Notes under the pieces: generated by a model
Seen by the model: only the letters and a program-made list of their open reading frames with translations
Told to the model about the DNA's origin: nothing
The model's database searches: none
In this document: positions 15,266 through 23,412 of the stretch, piece by piece
Layout: every line of letters begins with the position of its first letter
How positions within the stretch are numbered: position 1 is the first letter of the stretch
Assembly (NCBI GenBank): GCA_947085405.1
Contig: CAMTWO010000039.1
Coordinates: forward strand, 14,720-78,719
From: JASEGV01 sp947085405
Lineage (GTDB): Bacteria > Bacteroidota > Ignavibacteria > UBA10030 > BY39
Direction of reading: 5' to 3'
Length of the DNA: 64,000 bases
Translations under genes and position numbers: made by a program

Positions 15266-16375
15266 TTACTTCTTGTGTAGCTTTTCGTTCTTAATGTACT
15301 CCTGATAAAGGTTATCCATTAATTTTTTTCTTGAATGATAAAGTTTCTTTAAAGGTCGTGGTTTTGCTTTTGTAAGCACATACGATGTAATTATCGGAAG
15401 TGCAACTGTGGAATCGTTGTAAACTACTACAGTGTCGGGAAGTTGATTCGGGTCAACTTTTCCCCAGCTTACAGCTTCCGAAGGTGTAGCGCCCGACAAG
15501 CCACCTGTATCGGGACGTGCATCGGTTATCTGTAAAAAGTAATCGTGCCCTTTTTCGTCAATCTTTAAAACTTCTTGCAACTGCGGTTCAGTTTGAAGCA
15601 TAAAGTTTTTTGGTGAACCGCCGCCCAAAATAAAAACACCACTCTTACCGCCGCCTCGTTTGGCATTCAATACTATCGCTGCTGTTTCGTTCACATCTTG
15701 AAAAACATCTAACTTGAAATTAGTTTCTCCTAACTTAATTGCTGCAATGTTCATCCCAATCGAACTATCGCCGGGCGAGGGAGTATAAACCGGAACGCCA
15801 TACAAATAAGCTGCAGCCAATATACTGTGATTTTTGATTCCTAAAAATTTTTCGCGTTCGTAAACAAACTTCCCAATCAAGTAGTGCAATTCGGAAGTTC
15901 CCATTTCTTTATCGAATTCTGGAAATTTGAAAATCTCTCTGAAAAATTCATCCGTCGAAAGTAAAACGTTATAATCAAACAAAACGTCATATATCCGAAC
16001 AACACCTTCATCTCTTAAAATCCGATCATCGATAAACGGTGTGCCCCGGTGCATACTCAAGCCAAGTGCAAAATGTGCATCGTGATATAAATTTGCCCCT
16101 GTCGAAACTAACCAGTCAACAAATCCGGCTTTCATTAAAGGGACGATGCAAGTTCCCCCCAAACCGGCAGGAGTCAGTGCACCTGTTAAACTCATTCCGA
16201 TTGTAACATCTTTTTTTAACATCTTTTGAGTAAGCAAATGGCAAGCTTCACGCAAACGAGCAGCATTGTATGCCTGAAAATATTCATCTACTAATGTTGT
16301 AATTGTAACATCACCCGGTATCGGTTTTTGAGTGATTTGTTTCCCTCGAAGATATTGTGTTTTAGCTGACTTCAC
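15266..16375 (-). CDS. Deoxyhypusine synthase-like protein
   Basis: A 369-residue NAD-dependent family member. Signatures: LVDEYFQAYNAARLREA near the N-terminus, SLTGALTPAGLGGTCIVPLM, GANLYHDAHFALG, YTPSPGDSSIGMN, GGGSPKNFMLQTEPQ and SGATPSEAVSWGKVDP (the SWGK lysine is the catalytic one in true deoxyhypusine synthases). Bacteria lack eIF5A, so in bacteria such proteins are thought to make homospermidine or modified polyamines. The frame is open back to a TTG at 16429, but a GTG at 16375 fits the family N-terminus (KSAKTQYLRGK...) and TTGCGT-17-AATATT would put the transcript start between the two. Confidence 0.88.
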   Translation of the reverse strand: MKSAKTQYLRGKQITQKPIPGDVTITTLVDEYFQAYNAARLREACHLLTQKMLKKDVTIGMSLTGALTPAGLGGTCIVPLMKAGFVDWLVSTGANLYHDAHFALGLSMHRGTPFIDDRILRDEGVVRIYDVLFDYNVLLSTDEFFREIFKFPEFDKEMGTSELHYLIGKFVYEREKFLGIKNHSILAAAYLYGVPVYTPSPGDSSIGMNIAAIKLGETNFKLDVFQDVNETAAIVLNAKRGGGKSGVFILGGGSPKNFMLQTEPQLQEVLKIDEKGHDYFLQITDARPDTGGLSGATPSEAVSWGKVDPNQLPDTVVVYNDSTVALPIITSYVLTKAKPRPLKKLYHSRKKLMDNLYQEYIKNEKLHKK

Positions 16376-16651
16376 TTGTATAATAGTTTTATGCGATACA
16401 AATATTATAAATTTTAAAGAATTACGCAAGTAAAATCTTTCATTTTTTAAAGATTTTAGGGAATATTTTTGAAAACTGCCGAATACAAGCTATTTTTGAG
16501 GTTTTTAAAATCTTTATTTTTTAGCTTTTTTAGTAGATTTATCAGTTTTTATGAAACATGGTGAAATATGAGGACTTGAGAGAGTATCCTTTCCCTTTTT
16601 ATGAAGCTTACGAAAATTAACGCAACGATGTGATTACGATATATCGTTTAA

Positions 16652-17410
16652 CTATCCGCACAGCACACTACCGCCGTTTACATTCAGAATTTCGCCAACG
16701 ATATTATTGGATAATTCGGAAGCGAGAAAAATAATGGGACCTGCAATTTCTTCAGGTGTTGCTATTTTTCCGCGAGGAATGGTGTAGCTCAAAACTGCCT
16801 TGTAATTTTTATCTTTAAAAACGGGCTTAGTCATATCGGTTATGACCCAACCGGGTGCAACGCAATTTACCCAGATACCACTGCGTATCAATTCGGCACC
16901 TAACGATTTCGTAAAAGCAATTACTCCCCCTTTTGATGCGGCATAATGCGAGTGATGCGCCTCGCCACGTTGTCCTGCAGTGCTGGCTATGTTTATTATC
17001 CGTCCGTAATTATTATTTTTCATTACAGGCACAACTGCTTTGCACATATTGAATGTGCCTTTCAGGTTTACGTCTATAGTTTCGTCCCAGATTTCCTCCT
17101 CAAGGTATTCCACCGATCCTTCGGTCCAAACGCCCGCGTTATTCACAAGAATATCAACCTTGCCAAATTTCTTTTCCACAATATCTACTATTGCCTGTGC
17201 ATCGTTAAAAACGGCAACATTGCCTTTAACGGCAATTGCTTTTCTTCCTGATTTTTTAATTTTTGCAACTACCGAATCGGCTGACTTTTTATCGTGCAGA
17301 TAAGTAATAGCAACATCAGCGCCTGCTTTAGCAAACATAATTGCAGCAGCAGCGCCGATGCCTCGTGAGCCGCCTGTTATAAGTGCAACTTGGTTTTTTA
17401 AGTTTATCAT
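16652..17410 (-). CDS. Short-chain dehydrogenase/reductase, FabG-like
   Basis: A 252-residue cytoplasmic NAD(P)H oxidoreductase of the classical SDR family. The Rossmann motif TGGSRGIG is at 12-19, NNAG at 90-93, and the catalytic triad is S143, Y156 and K160 (YAASK). The C-terminal segment IPRGKIATPEEIAGPIIFLASELSNNIVGEILNVNGG is the FabG/3-oxoacyl-ACP reductase pattern. With no fatty-acid genes nearby, the substrate is open. AAGGAAAA precedes the ATG. No partner genes share its direction closely. Confidence 0.88.
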   Translation of the reverse strand: MINLKNQVALITGGSRGIGAAAAIMFAKAGADVAITYLHDKKSADSVVAKIKKSGRKAIAVKGNVAVFNDAQAIVDIVEKKFGKVDILVNNAGVWTEGSVEYLEEEIWDETIDVNLKGTFNMCKAVVPVMKNNNYGRIINIASTAGQRGEAHHSHYAASKGGVIAFTKSLGAELIRSGIWVNCVAPGWVITDMTKPVFKDKNYKAVLSYTIPRGKIATPEEIAGPIIFLASELSNNIVGEILNVNGGSVLCG

Positions 17411-17701
17411 TTTTCTTTTTCCTTATTATTCGAAATTCATTGAGAAAAATATCGAGAGGTTGTTCAAAAAGTAAGATTTCCCACTCCTCTGAACTTGTCG
17501 AATGCTCAATACAACTTATTTTCACATTTCGACAAGTTCAATGTGCGACGCCTTCGAACTTATTGGACAGCCCCGAACATAGTATTTAGAACATAAAACG
17601 TTCTTAACATCCAGCCAAAATATATGTAATAGCGGTGATTTAAACAAAATTGATTTGACAGTTAGTTCATAAAGTTTTATATCGGAAAAAATATTTTCAC
17701 C
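17411..17701. other. Gene-free spacer with an inverted repeat
   Basis: A spacer between divergent units. It contains GAACTTGTCGAA (17491-17502) and TTCGACAAGTTC (17528-17539), 12-bp perfect arms around a 25-nt loop, followed by a further TTCGAACTT. Short overlapping frames here are considered non-coding. Confidence 0.6.
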
Positions 17702-17716
17702 TTGGCTTTATATCCG

Positions 17717-17940
17717 ATGAAAATGAATATTCTCGGAAGTGCCGTGAATATGGGAATCATCATGATGAGCGGTTCAATTATTTCACCTCCCGATGGAGCC
17801 GATGTTACCACAACAGAGGGGTTAAAAGCATCAATGCATTTATTCCAACCCAAACATTTTATTTTCCCATTTTTAGCTCACGCTCTTGGGACGTTTGCAG
17901 GTGCTTTTCTGACAGGACTATTAGCCGTGAACCATAAATT
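17717..17940 (+). pseudogene. Truncated small membrane protein (broken at both ends)
   Basis: The reading frame MKMNILGSAVNMGIIMMSGS, PPDGADVTTTEGLKASMHLF, FPFLAHALGTFAGAFLTGLLA, NHK resembles a conserved Bacteroidota integral membrane protein of about 130-140 residues. Here the first membrane helix is missing part of its sequence after MKMNIL, and the frame runs into unrelated sequence after NHK, so the second half is lost. It is the first of three decayed fragments before the efflux operon. Confidence 0.55.
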
Positions 17941-17952
17941 ATCAAACCGACA

Positions 17953-18270
17953 ATGTTTTCACTTCATATCTACACAATTAAATATATCCTTACATTTATT
18001 TTAGCCGGTTGTTCATCCACACGTATTTTAACTCCGGGACAAGAAATATCTAAAAAGAATTATATCAGCTTTGAAAAATTCAATAAGTTGAACCATAATA
18101 AATCTCTTACCGTAATGTTGAGTGATGGAAATAATTTTCAGGCAACCGAGCTTCGTCTTGAAAACGACTCAACGTATTTTACAAACGAAATCACTAAAAT
18201 TAGGCAAAGTATTCCCACAGGAATAAAATTCATAAACCAATACATAAACTGCACAAAACACATTGTCTAA
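17953..18270 (+). CDS. Small lipoprotein, probably truncated
   Basis: A 105-residue frame with a lipobox (LAGC, cysteine at about 19) after a short hydrophobic stretch, then SLTVMLSDGNNFQATELRLENDSTYF and TKIRQSIPTG. The DGxxFxAxELRLxNDST pattern recalls small outer-membrane-anchored lipoproteins of this lineage. The last ~18 residues (KFINQYINCTKHIV) look unrelated, as if the 3' part was lost. It lies between two other fragments, so it may be a remnant; a real short lipoprotein is also possible. Confidence 0.45.
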   Translation: MFSLHIYTIKYILTFILAGCSSTRILTPGQEISKKNYISFEKFNKLNHNKSLTVMLSDGNNFQATELRLENDSTYFTNEITKIRQSIPTGIKFINQYINCTKHIV

Positions 18271-18421
18271 CAAAAATATTTACAGGGATTTTTATACTAC
18301 TAAACACGACGGTGAGCGTACATTACCCGAAAAACCAATGGGCTATCATAACCCAACCCGTTTATTTGCAAACCTTCCATTATTTTTCTATCTTGGAAAA
18401 GAAAAGTTTTCAATCACATAA
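18263..18421 (+). pseudogene. C-terminal gene remnant
   Basis: An open frame of about 52 codons without a good start: NIYRDFYTTKHDGERTLPEK, GYHNPTRLFANLPLFFYLGK, ending at TAA 18419-18421. The NPxRLFxNLPxFFYL pattern is like the middle of small membrane proteins of the MAPEG type. Both ends are missing. It ends 12 bp before the efflux adaptor gene. Confidence 0.4.
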
Positions 18422-18433
18422 TTTCAAATTAAA

Positions 18434-19624
18434 ATGGCTGAAAAAGAAAATATTGACCTATCGAAATTAAAGATAAAACGAGAGGAAGAACCCAGAACTA
18501 TCGACGGTTCGCGTAAACGCAGAGGCATTTTCTTTTACATCGCCGGCGCATTGGTTTTGATGATTCCCGCTTTCTTCTTCCTAAAAGGTTTATTCACAAC
18601 ATCCGAAATAGTGGCGCTGACAACCGTCAGTTACATCTCACCAAATCAGGCGAGTGCGTTACTGACTGCAAGCGGTTATGTTGTTGCTCAACGCAAAGCA
18701 TCCATCGCATCGAAAGCGACGGGAAGGTTGGTATATTTAGGATACGAGGAAGGCGACCGCGTTAAAAAAGGAGATATTATAGCCCGCATCGAAAGTGCCG
18801 ACGTTGAAGCAGCTTTAAACCAGGCGAAAGCGAGTTTGGAAGTTTCCAAAGCCGACCGGAACGATGCTGAACAATCGCTTGCGAGGGCAAGAAAATTATT
18901 TGAAAGCAAGTTGATTTCCCAAGCTGAACTCGATGCAGCACAGGCACACCACGATCGCGTAATCGCAAATATTTCGTCAGCAAATGCAGCTATAAAAGCA
19001 GCCGAAGTTCAATTAGAGAATACTATCATCCGTGCGCCGTTCGACGGGACGATTTTAACAAAAAATGCAGACGTGGGGGAAGTTGTCGCTCCGTTTGCGG
19101 CGGGTGCAAGTTCGCGCGTTGCTGTGGTTACGATTGCAGATATGTTATCGCTCGAAGTTGAAGCAGACGTCTCCGAATCAAATATCGAACGAATATCGGA
19201 AAACCAACCCTGCGAAATTTCTCTCGACGCATATCCCGATAAGCGTTATCGAGGTGTAGTAAACAAGATTGTTCCAACTGCCGATAGAGCTAAAGCAACC
19301 GTTCTTACCAAAATTCGTTTTTTAGAAAAGGATAGCCGCGTGCTGCCTGAGATGAGTGCAAAAGTAAATTTCTTACAAAATATCTCGACAGATAGTATAG
19401 ATGTGAAGCCAATACTTGCAATTGATGCTGATGCAATTATGAAATTGAATGATGGAAATATAGTTTTCGTTTTTAAAGAAAATAAAGTTGTAGGAACGCA
19501 GGTTATTACCGGCAAAAGTTTCGGAAGATTTATTGAGATTAAATCCGGTCTTTCAGAAGGTGATAAAGTAGTTTTAAAACCTTCGCAAAATCTGCGGACT
19601 GGTTCGAGTGTAACAGTTAAATAA
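18434..19624 (+). CDS. Periplasmic adaptor (membrane fusion) protein, MacA/HlyD type
   Basis: A 396-residue adaptor that would link an inner-membrane ABC transporter to an outer-membrane channel. It has a cytoplasmic N-terminal stretch, one membrane segment (IFFYIAGALVLMIPAFFFLKGLF, about 33-55), a split lipoyl domain (ARIESADVEAALNQAKASLE and TIIRAPFDGTILTKNADVGE), a helical hairpin between them, then beta-barrel and membrane-proximal domains (SLEVEADVSESNIERI; VGTQVITGKSFGRFIEIKSGL). The ABC ATPase and two permeases follow, making a complete MacA-MacB-like operon except for the outer-membrane channel. Confidence 0.92.
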   Translation: MAEKENIDLSKLKIKREEEPRTIDGSRKRRGIFFYIAGALVLMIPAFFFLKGLFTTSEIVALTTVSYISPNQASALLTASGYVVAQRKASIASKATGRLVYLGYEEGDRVKKGDIIARIESADVEAALNQAKASLEVSKADRNDAEQSLARARKLFESKLISQAELDAAQAHHDRVIANISSANAAIKAAEVQLENTIIRAPFDGTILTKNADVGEVVAPFAAGASSRVAVVTIADMLSLEVEADVSESNIERISENQPCEISLDAYPDKRYRGVVNKIVPTADRAKATVLTKIRFLEKDSRVLPEMSAKVNFLQNISTDSIDVKPILAIDADAIMKLNDGNIVFVFKENKVVGTQVITGKSFGRFIEIKSGLSEGDKVVLKPSQNLRTGSSVTVK

Positions 19625-19810
19625 AGAGATACATCAGATAAATATAGTTATTGGTTATCGGTTGTTAGTTGTAGTATTTTTAGTTACAAGTTTTAGTTTT
19701 TTAGTTGGTAGTTTGTGGTGCTTTCCGATTAAACTATTAAACTATAACTATTAACCAATAACTAAAACAAATAACCAAAGACTAATAACTAAAATCATAA
19801 ATCCGAAATC

Positions 19811-19846
19811 CCCGCCCGAACGACTGAAGTCGTTCAGTCGGGCGGG
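19811..19846. repeat. Palindrome in the spacer between adaptor and ABC ATPase
   Basis: CCCGCCCGA ... TCGGGCGGG arms enclose ACGACTGAAGTCGT, itself a palindrome. The whole 234-bp spacer (19625-19858) also has a degenerate long inverted repeat made of TTAGTTxx/xxAACTAA words, so it is repeat DNA inserted in the operon rather than a gene. Confidence 0.65.
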
Positions 19847-19858
19847 TAAAATCTAAAT

Positions 19859-20527
19859 ATGTCTATCGTCTCTATTCAAAATATTTCAAAATCCTACTGG
19901 AGAGATTCACTCGAGATTCCCGTGCTATCAAATATCTCGTTTGAAGTCCCGGAGGGCGAATTCGTTGGACTGATGGGTCCATCGGGTTCAGGCAAAACCA
20001 CATTATTAAATCTAATCGCCGGAATTGACCGACCGACCAAAGGTTCTATCATCGTAGCAAATACCGACGTTACAAAGTTAGGTGAATCGCAATTGGCAAA
20101 ATGGCGGTCGGGTAACGTAGGATTCGTTTTTCAATTTTACAACCTCCTTCCTGTTCTAACGGCATTTGAAAATGTTGAACTTCCACTTCTTCTCACAAAA
20201 CTCTCGAAGAAAGAGCGGAAAGAACACGTTGAATTTGTCCTAAAAGTTGTCGGGCTGGCAGATCGAATTCATCATTATCCGAAACAACTATCGGGCGGAC
20301 AAGAACAGCGGGTTGCCATTGCCCGTGCAATTGTTACCGACCCAACAATACTTATTGCCGATGAGCCGACCGGCGACCTTGATAAAACATCCGCTTTAGA
20401 AATTCTTGACCTCTTACAACGGTTAAACGCTGAGTTCAAGAAAACGATTATTATGGTTACACACGACCCGCGTGCAGCCGAGAGAGCTCATATAATCAAG
20501 CAACTCGATAAAGGCGAACTGACATAA
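19859..20527 (+). CDS. ABC transporter ATP-binding protein, MacB/LolD type
   Basis: A 222-residue ATPase: Walker A GPSGSGKTT (40-48), Q-loop FVFQFYNLLP (~90), signature LSGGQ (144-148), Walker B ILIADEP (164-170, E169), D-loop, and switch His in MVTHDPRAA. The LLPVLTAFENVELPL and EPTGDLD words are typical of the MacB/LolD/FtsE family. It would power the two FtsX-like permeases that follow, working with the adaptor upstream for export from the inner membrane. Confidence 0.95.
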   Translation: MSIVSIQNISKSYWRDSLEIPVLSNISFEVPEGEFVGLMGPSGSGKTTLLNLIAGIDRPTKGSIIVANTDVTKLGESQLAKWRSGNVGFVFQFYNLLPVLTAFENVELPLLLTKLSKKERKEHVEFVLKVVGLADRIHHYPKQLSGGQEQRVAIARAIVTDPTILIADEPTGDLDKTSALEILDLLQRLNAEFKKTIIMVTHDPRAAERAHIIKQLDKGELT

Positions 20528-20538
20528 GGATTTTAACG

Positions 20539-21699
20539 ATGCACATCCTAAAATTGATTACAAAAAATTTACTACGGCACAAACTCCGAACACTCCTCAC
20601 AATTCTTGGAATTGCTGTGGCAGTTACATCTTTCGGATTATTACGAACAGTTGTAACAGCTTGGAATGCGGGAGTTGATGCTTCGGCAGCCGATAGATTA
20701 ATTACACGGCATTCGGTTTCATTTATTTTTCCACTGCCTCTTGCGTATAAAGACAGAATTGAAAAAGTGAATGGTGTTGAACGCGTAACGTTCGCCAATT
20801 GGTTTGGCGGTGTGTACATAGATAAAAAACAATTCTTTGCCCGCTTGGCTGTAGATGCAAAAACATTCTTCGATGTTTATCCGGAGCTTATCGTTCCGCA
20901 AGACCAACTCGAAACATTCAAAAAAGAACGCAATGCCTGTATTATTGGCGAGCAGTTAGTCGAACGCTACAATTTAAAACTCGGCGATGTAATGCCGGTT
21001 GAAGGAGATATTTATCCCGGACGCTGGGAGTTTGTCGTACGTGGAATTTACAAACCGCGAGATAAAACTACCGACCCATCCAATATGCTTATTCAATGGA
21101 ATTACCTTGATGAACGAATGAAACAGGAAATGCCGGGCCGAGATGGATACATCGGCTGGTATATAACTCAAATTCAGGACCCAAAAAATGCCGCTTTTGT
21201 TTCGAGTCAAATAGATGAGCTCTTCAAAAATTCTCCTGCTGAAACAAAGTCGGAAACCGAACGCGCATTCCAGCAAGGATTTATGGCTTCAATTAGCGCA
21301 GTGCTTACTTCGATGAACGTATTGTCGTTTGTGATTATCGGCATTATACTTCTCGTTCTTGGAAACACTATGATTATGTCTGCACGTGAGCGTCTTCGCG
21401 AGTATTCTGTTTTAAAAACGTTGGGATTCTCAAGCTTTCATCTCGTCGGATTAATCGGCGGCGAATCCCTTGCGATTGCCGTTATCGGCGGAGCGATCGG
21501 AATTGCCCTTTCATTTCCGATGGTTTCCGGTTTCGAAGCCGCACTTCCAAAAGGTTGGTTTCCTATATTTTTTATAGAACCTATTACGTTAATACTTGCA
21601 AGCGGCGCCGCAGTTCTTGTTGGTGTGCTGGCAGCTTTGTTTCCCATCCAACGAACTTTAACAACAAAAATTGTAGATGGACTCCGTCAAATAGGATAG
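20539..21699 (+). CDS. FtsX/MacB-type ABC permease 1
   Basis: A 386-residue permease with one N-terminal membrane helix (LLTILGIAVAVTSFGLLRTV), a large periplasmic domain (about 45-255), and three C-terminal helices (VLSFVIIGIILLVLGNTMIM; LIGGESLAIAVIGGAIGIAL; PITLILASGAAVLVGVLAAL). RLREYSVLKTLGFSS is the FtsX/MacB coupling-loop signature. It is preceded by AAGGA, and lies 11 bp after the ATPase gene and 4 bp before a second permease, suggesting a heterodimer. Confidence 0.92.
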   Translation: MHILKLITKNLLRHKLRTLLTILGIAVAVTSFGLLRTVVTAWNAGVDASAADRLITRHSVSFIFPLPLAYKDRIEKVNGVERVTFANWFGGVYIDKKQFFARLAVDAKTFFDVYPELIVPQDQLETFKKERNACIIGEQLVERYNLKLGDVMPVEGDIYPGRWEFVVRGIYKPRDKTTDPSNMLIQWNYLDERMKQEMPGRDGYIGWYITQIQDPKNAAFVSSQIDELFKNSPAETKSETERAFQQGFMASISAVLTSMNVLSFVIIGIILLVLGNTMIMSARERLREYSVLKTLGFSSFHLVGLIGGESLAIAVIGGAIGIALSFPMVSGFEAALPKGWFPIFFIEPITLILASGAAVLVGVLAALFPIQRTLTTKIVDGLRQIG

Positions 21700-21703
21700 A
21701 ATT

Positions 21704-22879
21704 ATGAAAATACCTTTTAAGTATACAATAAGAAATTTGAAGACACGGCGACTGACTACTTTGTTGACAGTAACAGGAATTACATTAGTTGTATTCGTAT
21801 TTTCCGCAGTTCTAATGATGGCATACGGAATCCAAAAAACGCTTATTGAAACCGGTTCAGATGAAAACATAATCGTCCTTCGAAAAGCTGCTACCGCAGA
21901 AATTACATCCATCATAATGGTTGACCAGGCAAATATACTTTCCACACTTCCCAATATCGCAAAGACTTCGGATGGAAAACCGCTTCTGTCAAAGGAGCTT
22001 GTAGCCATAATTAATTTATCCTACAGCGAAAAGAAAGGTGGGATTGGCAATGTTACAGTTCGAGGCGTTACAGCGGAAGGTATTCAGCTTCGACCTAATG
22101 TGAAGTTGGTCGAAGGAAGAATGTTTCAATGGGGATCGCGTGAGATTATTATCGGCAGTTCGATTAATAAAAGATTTTTGGGAACGAATAACGGAGAGAA
22201 AATTAAGTTCGGCGGCGATCAGTGGACAATAGTAGGATGGTTTGATGCGGGCGGCAGCGGATTTGATTCCGAGATTTGGGGGGATGAAGTTCAACTTGCG
22301 GCAGCACTCGGCTACACAGGTGCGTATTCGTCAATACTTATTCGACTTGACCGACAAGATGCTTTTGAAGATTTCAAGAACGGGTTCAACAAGGATTTAC
22401 GCTTACAAACCTTGGATGTAAAAAGAGAGAAGCAATTCTACGCAGAGCAATCTGAAGATATGGCTATGTTTATTAGAATACTCGGCATTGTGGTTACTGT
22501 AATATTTAGTTTAGGCGCGATGATTGGTGCGATGATTACAATGTATGCGGCAGTCTCGAACCGGACAGTAGAGATTGGAACACTCCGAGCCCTTGGCTTC
22601 CGGCGGAGGAATATTTTAGCTGCATTTCTTGTAGAGTCGCTAGCTTTATCTTTGATTGGCGGATCGGCAGGGCTTATACTTGCGTCGTTCTTACAATTTT
22701 TCAATATCTCGATGATGAACTTCGGAACTTTTTCGGAGCTTGCTTTTAATTTTTCGTTATCCCCCGATATAGTAATCAGCTCACTTCTGTTTTCAGTGAT
22801 GATGGGAATTATCGGGGGATTCTTGCCTTCAGTACGAGCGGCAAGGTTGAATATAGTGAATGCGTTGAGATCGGGATAA
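21704..22879 (+). CDS. FtsX/MacB-type ABC permease 2
   Basis: A 391-residue paralogue of the preceding permease: N-terminal helix (TTLLTVTGITLVVFVFSAVLM), periplasmic domain, and three C-terminal helices (MFIRILGIVVTVIFSLGAMIG; FLVESLALSLIGGSAGLILAS; IVISSLLFSVMMGIIGGFL). NRTVEIGTLRALGFRRRNIL is the coupling loop. It starts 4 bp after permease 1, so the two are co-translated and probably form the two halves of the transporter. Confidence 0.92.
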   Translation: MKIPFKYTIRNLKTRRLTTLLTVTGITLVVFVFSAVLMMAYGIQKTLIETGSDENIIVLRKAATAEITSIIMVDQANILSTLPNIAKTSDGKPLLSKELVAIINLSYSEKKGGIGNVTVRGVTAEGIQLRPNVKLVEGRMFQWGSREIIIGSSINKRFLGTNNGEKIKFGGDQWTIVGWFDAGGSGFDSEIWGDEVQLAAALGYTGAYSSILIRLDRQDAFEDFKNGFNKDLRLQTLDVKREKQFYAEQSEDMAMFIRILGIVVTVIFSLGAMIGAMITMYAAVSNRTVEIGTLRALGFRRRNILAAFLVESLALSLIGGSAGLILASFLQFFNISMMNFGTFSELAFNFSLSPDIVISSLLFSVMMGIIGGFLPSVRAARLNIVNALRSG

Positions 22880-23412
22880 AACGTTGTTAGTCCGCTGTAG
22901 GCGGATTCGTTACCTGTCCACTAAATCCACCTCGGGCGAAGTAGGAGGATTCATCATTAGAAATAGTTTGAGCAAATCTTTCCTTGAAACGTAGGACGTT
23001 TCTTGACAGTTACTTTTAAAAGGTTTATATTGGGAACGATAATAAAAAAGTATATATAAGCGAAATGCGTAATTATACGAGTTATGCACAAGCGTATGAT
23101 GACTGCGTAACATGACAACGAAAAGGCTGAAAATTTAAAAAGCGTAAACCATTTTGACAGGTGCCAAACCACATAAAGACCATATTACAACGGGACAGCC
23201 AGTAAACCGACCTTCCGATAGCTATCGGGACCGACCCGAAGTTTTTAATTTATTTCCCACCACATTTTTTTTGTTTTTTAATTTTGGCAAACGCACATTG
23301 CACACATTTGCAAGCCCACAAACAAACCAAAGCGTGCAAAAGAGTACAATCGTCAACAAACAGTTAGCATTGCAATTCTATACAAAACTTTAATTTTGAG
23401 AACGAATCGGCA
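22880..23412. other. Spacer before the helicase cassette, with palindromes and G-poor DNA
   Basis: No convincing gene. It holds the palindrome TCCGCTGTAGGCGGA (22891-22905), a good promoter at 23003-23031, AT-rich sequence, CCGATAGCTATCGG (23215-23228) and then about 130 bp that are G-poor and CA-rich on the plus strand before the helicase start. A 79-codon frame (23154-23393) in this stretch is repeat-like and rejected. Confidence 0.55.
23003..23031 (+). promoter_or_regulatory. Strong sigma-70-type promoter with no obvious gene close by
   Basis: TTGACA (23003-23008), 17 nt, TATATT (23026-23031). The next recognised gene, the helicase, begins about 370 bp downstream, so this promoter makes either a long leader or a separate small RNA. 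Confidence 0.45.

Noticed and set aside
17383..17589. Open frames opposite and downstream of the SDR gene start
   Set aside because: They are shadows of the SDR gene or cross a GAACTTGTCGAA inverted repeat.
23154..23393. 79-codon frame before the helicase
   Set aside because: It is built from G-poor repeat-like DNA and the CCGATAGCTATCGG palindrome, with no protein features.
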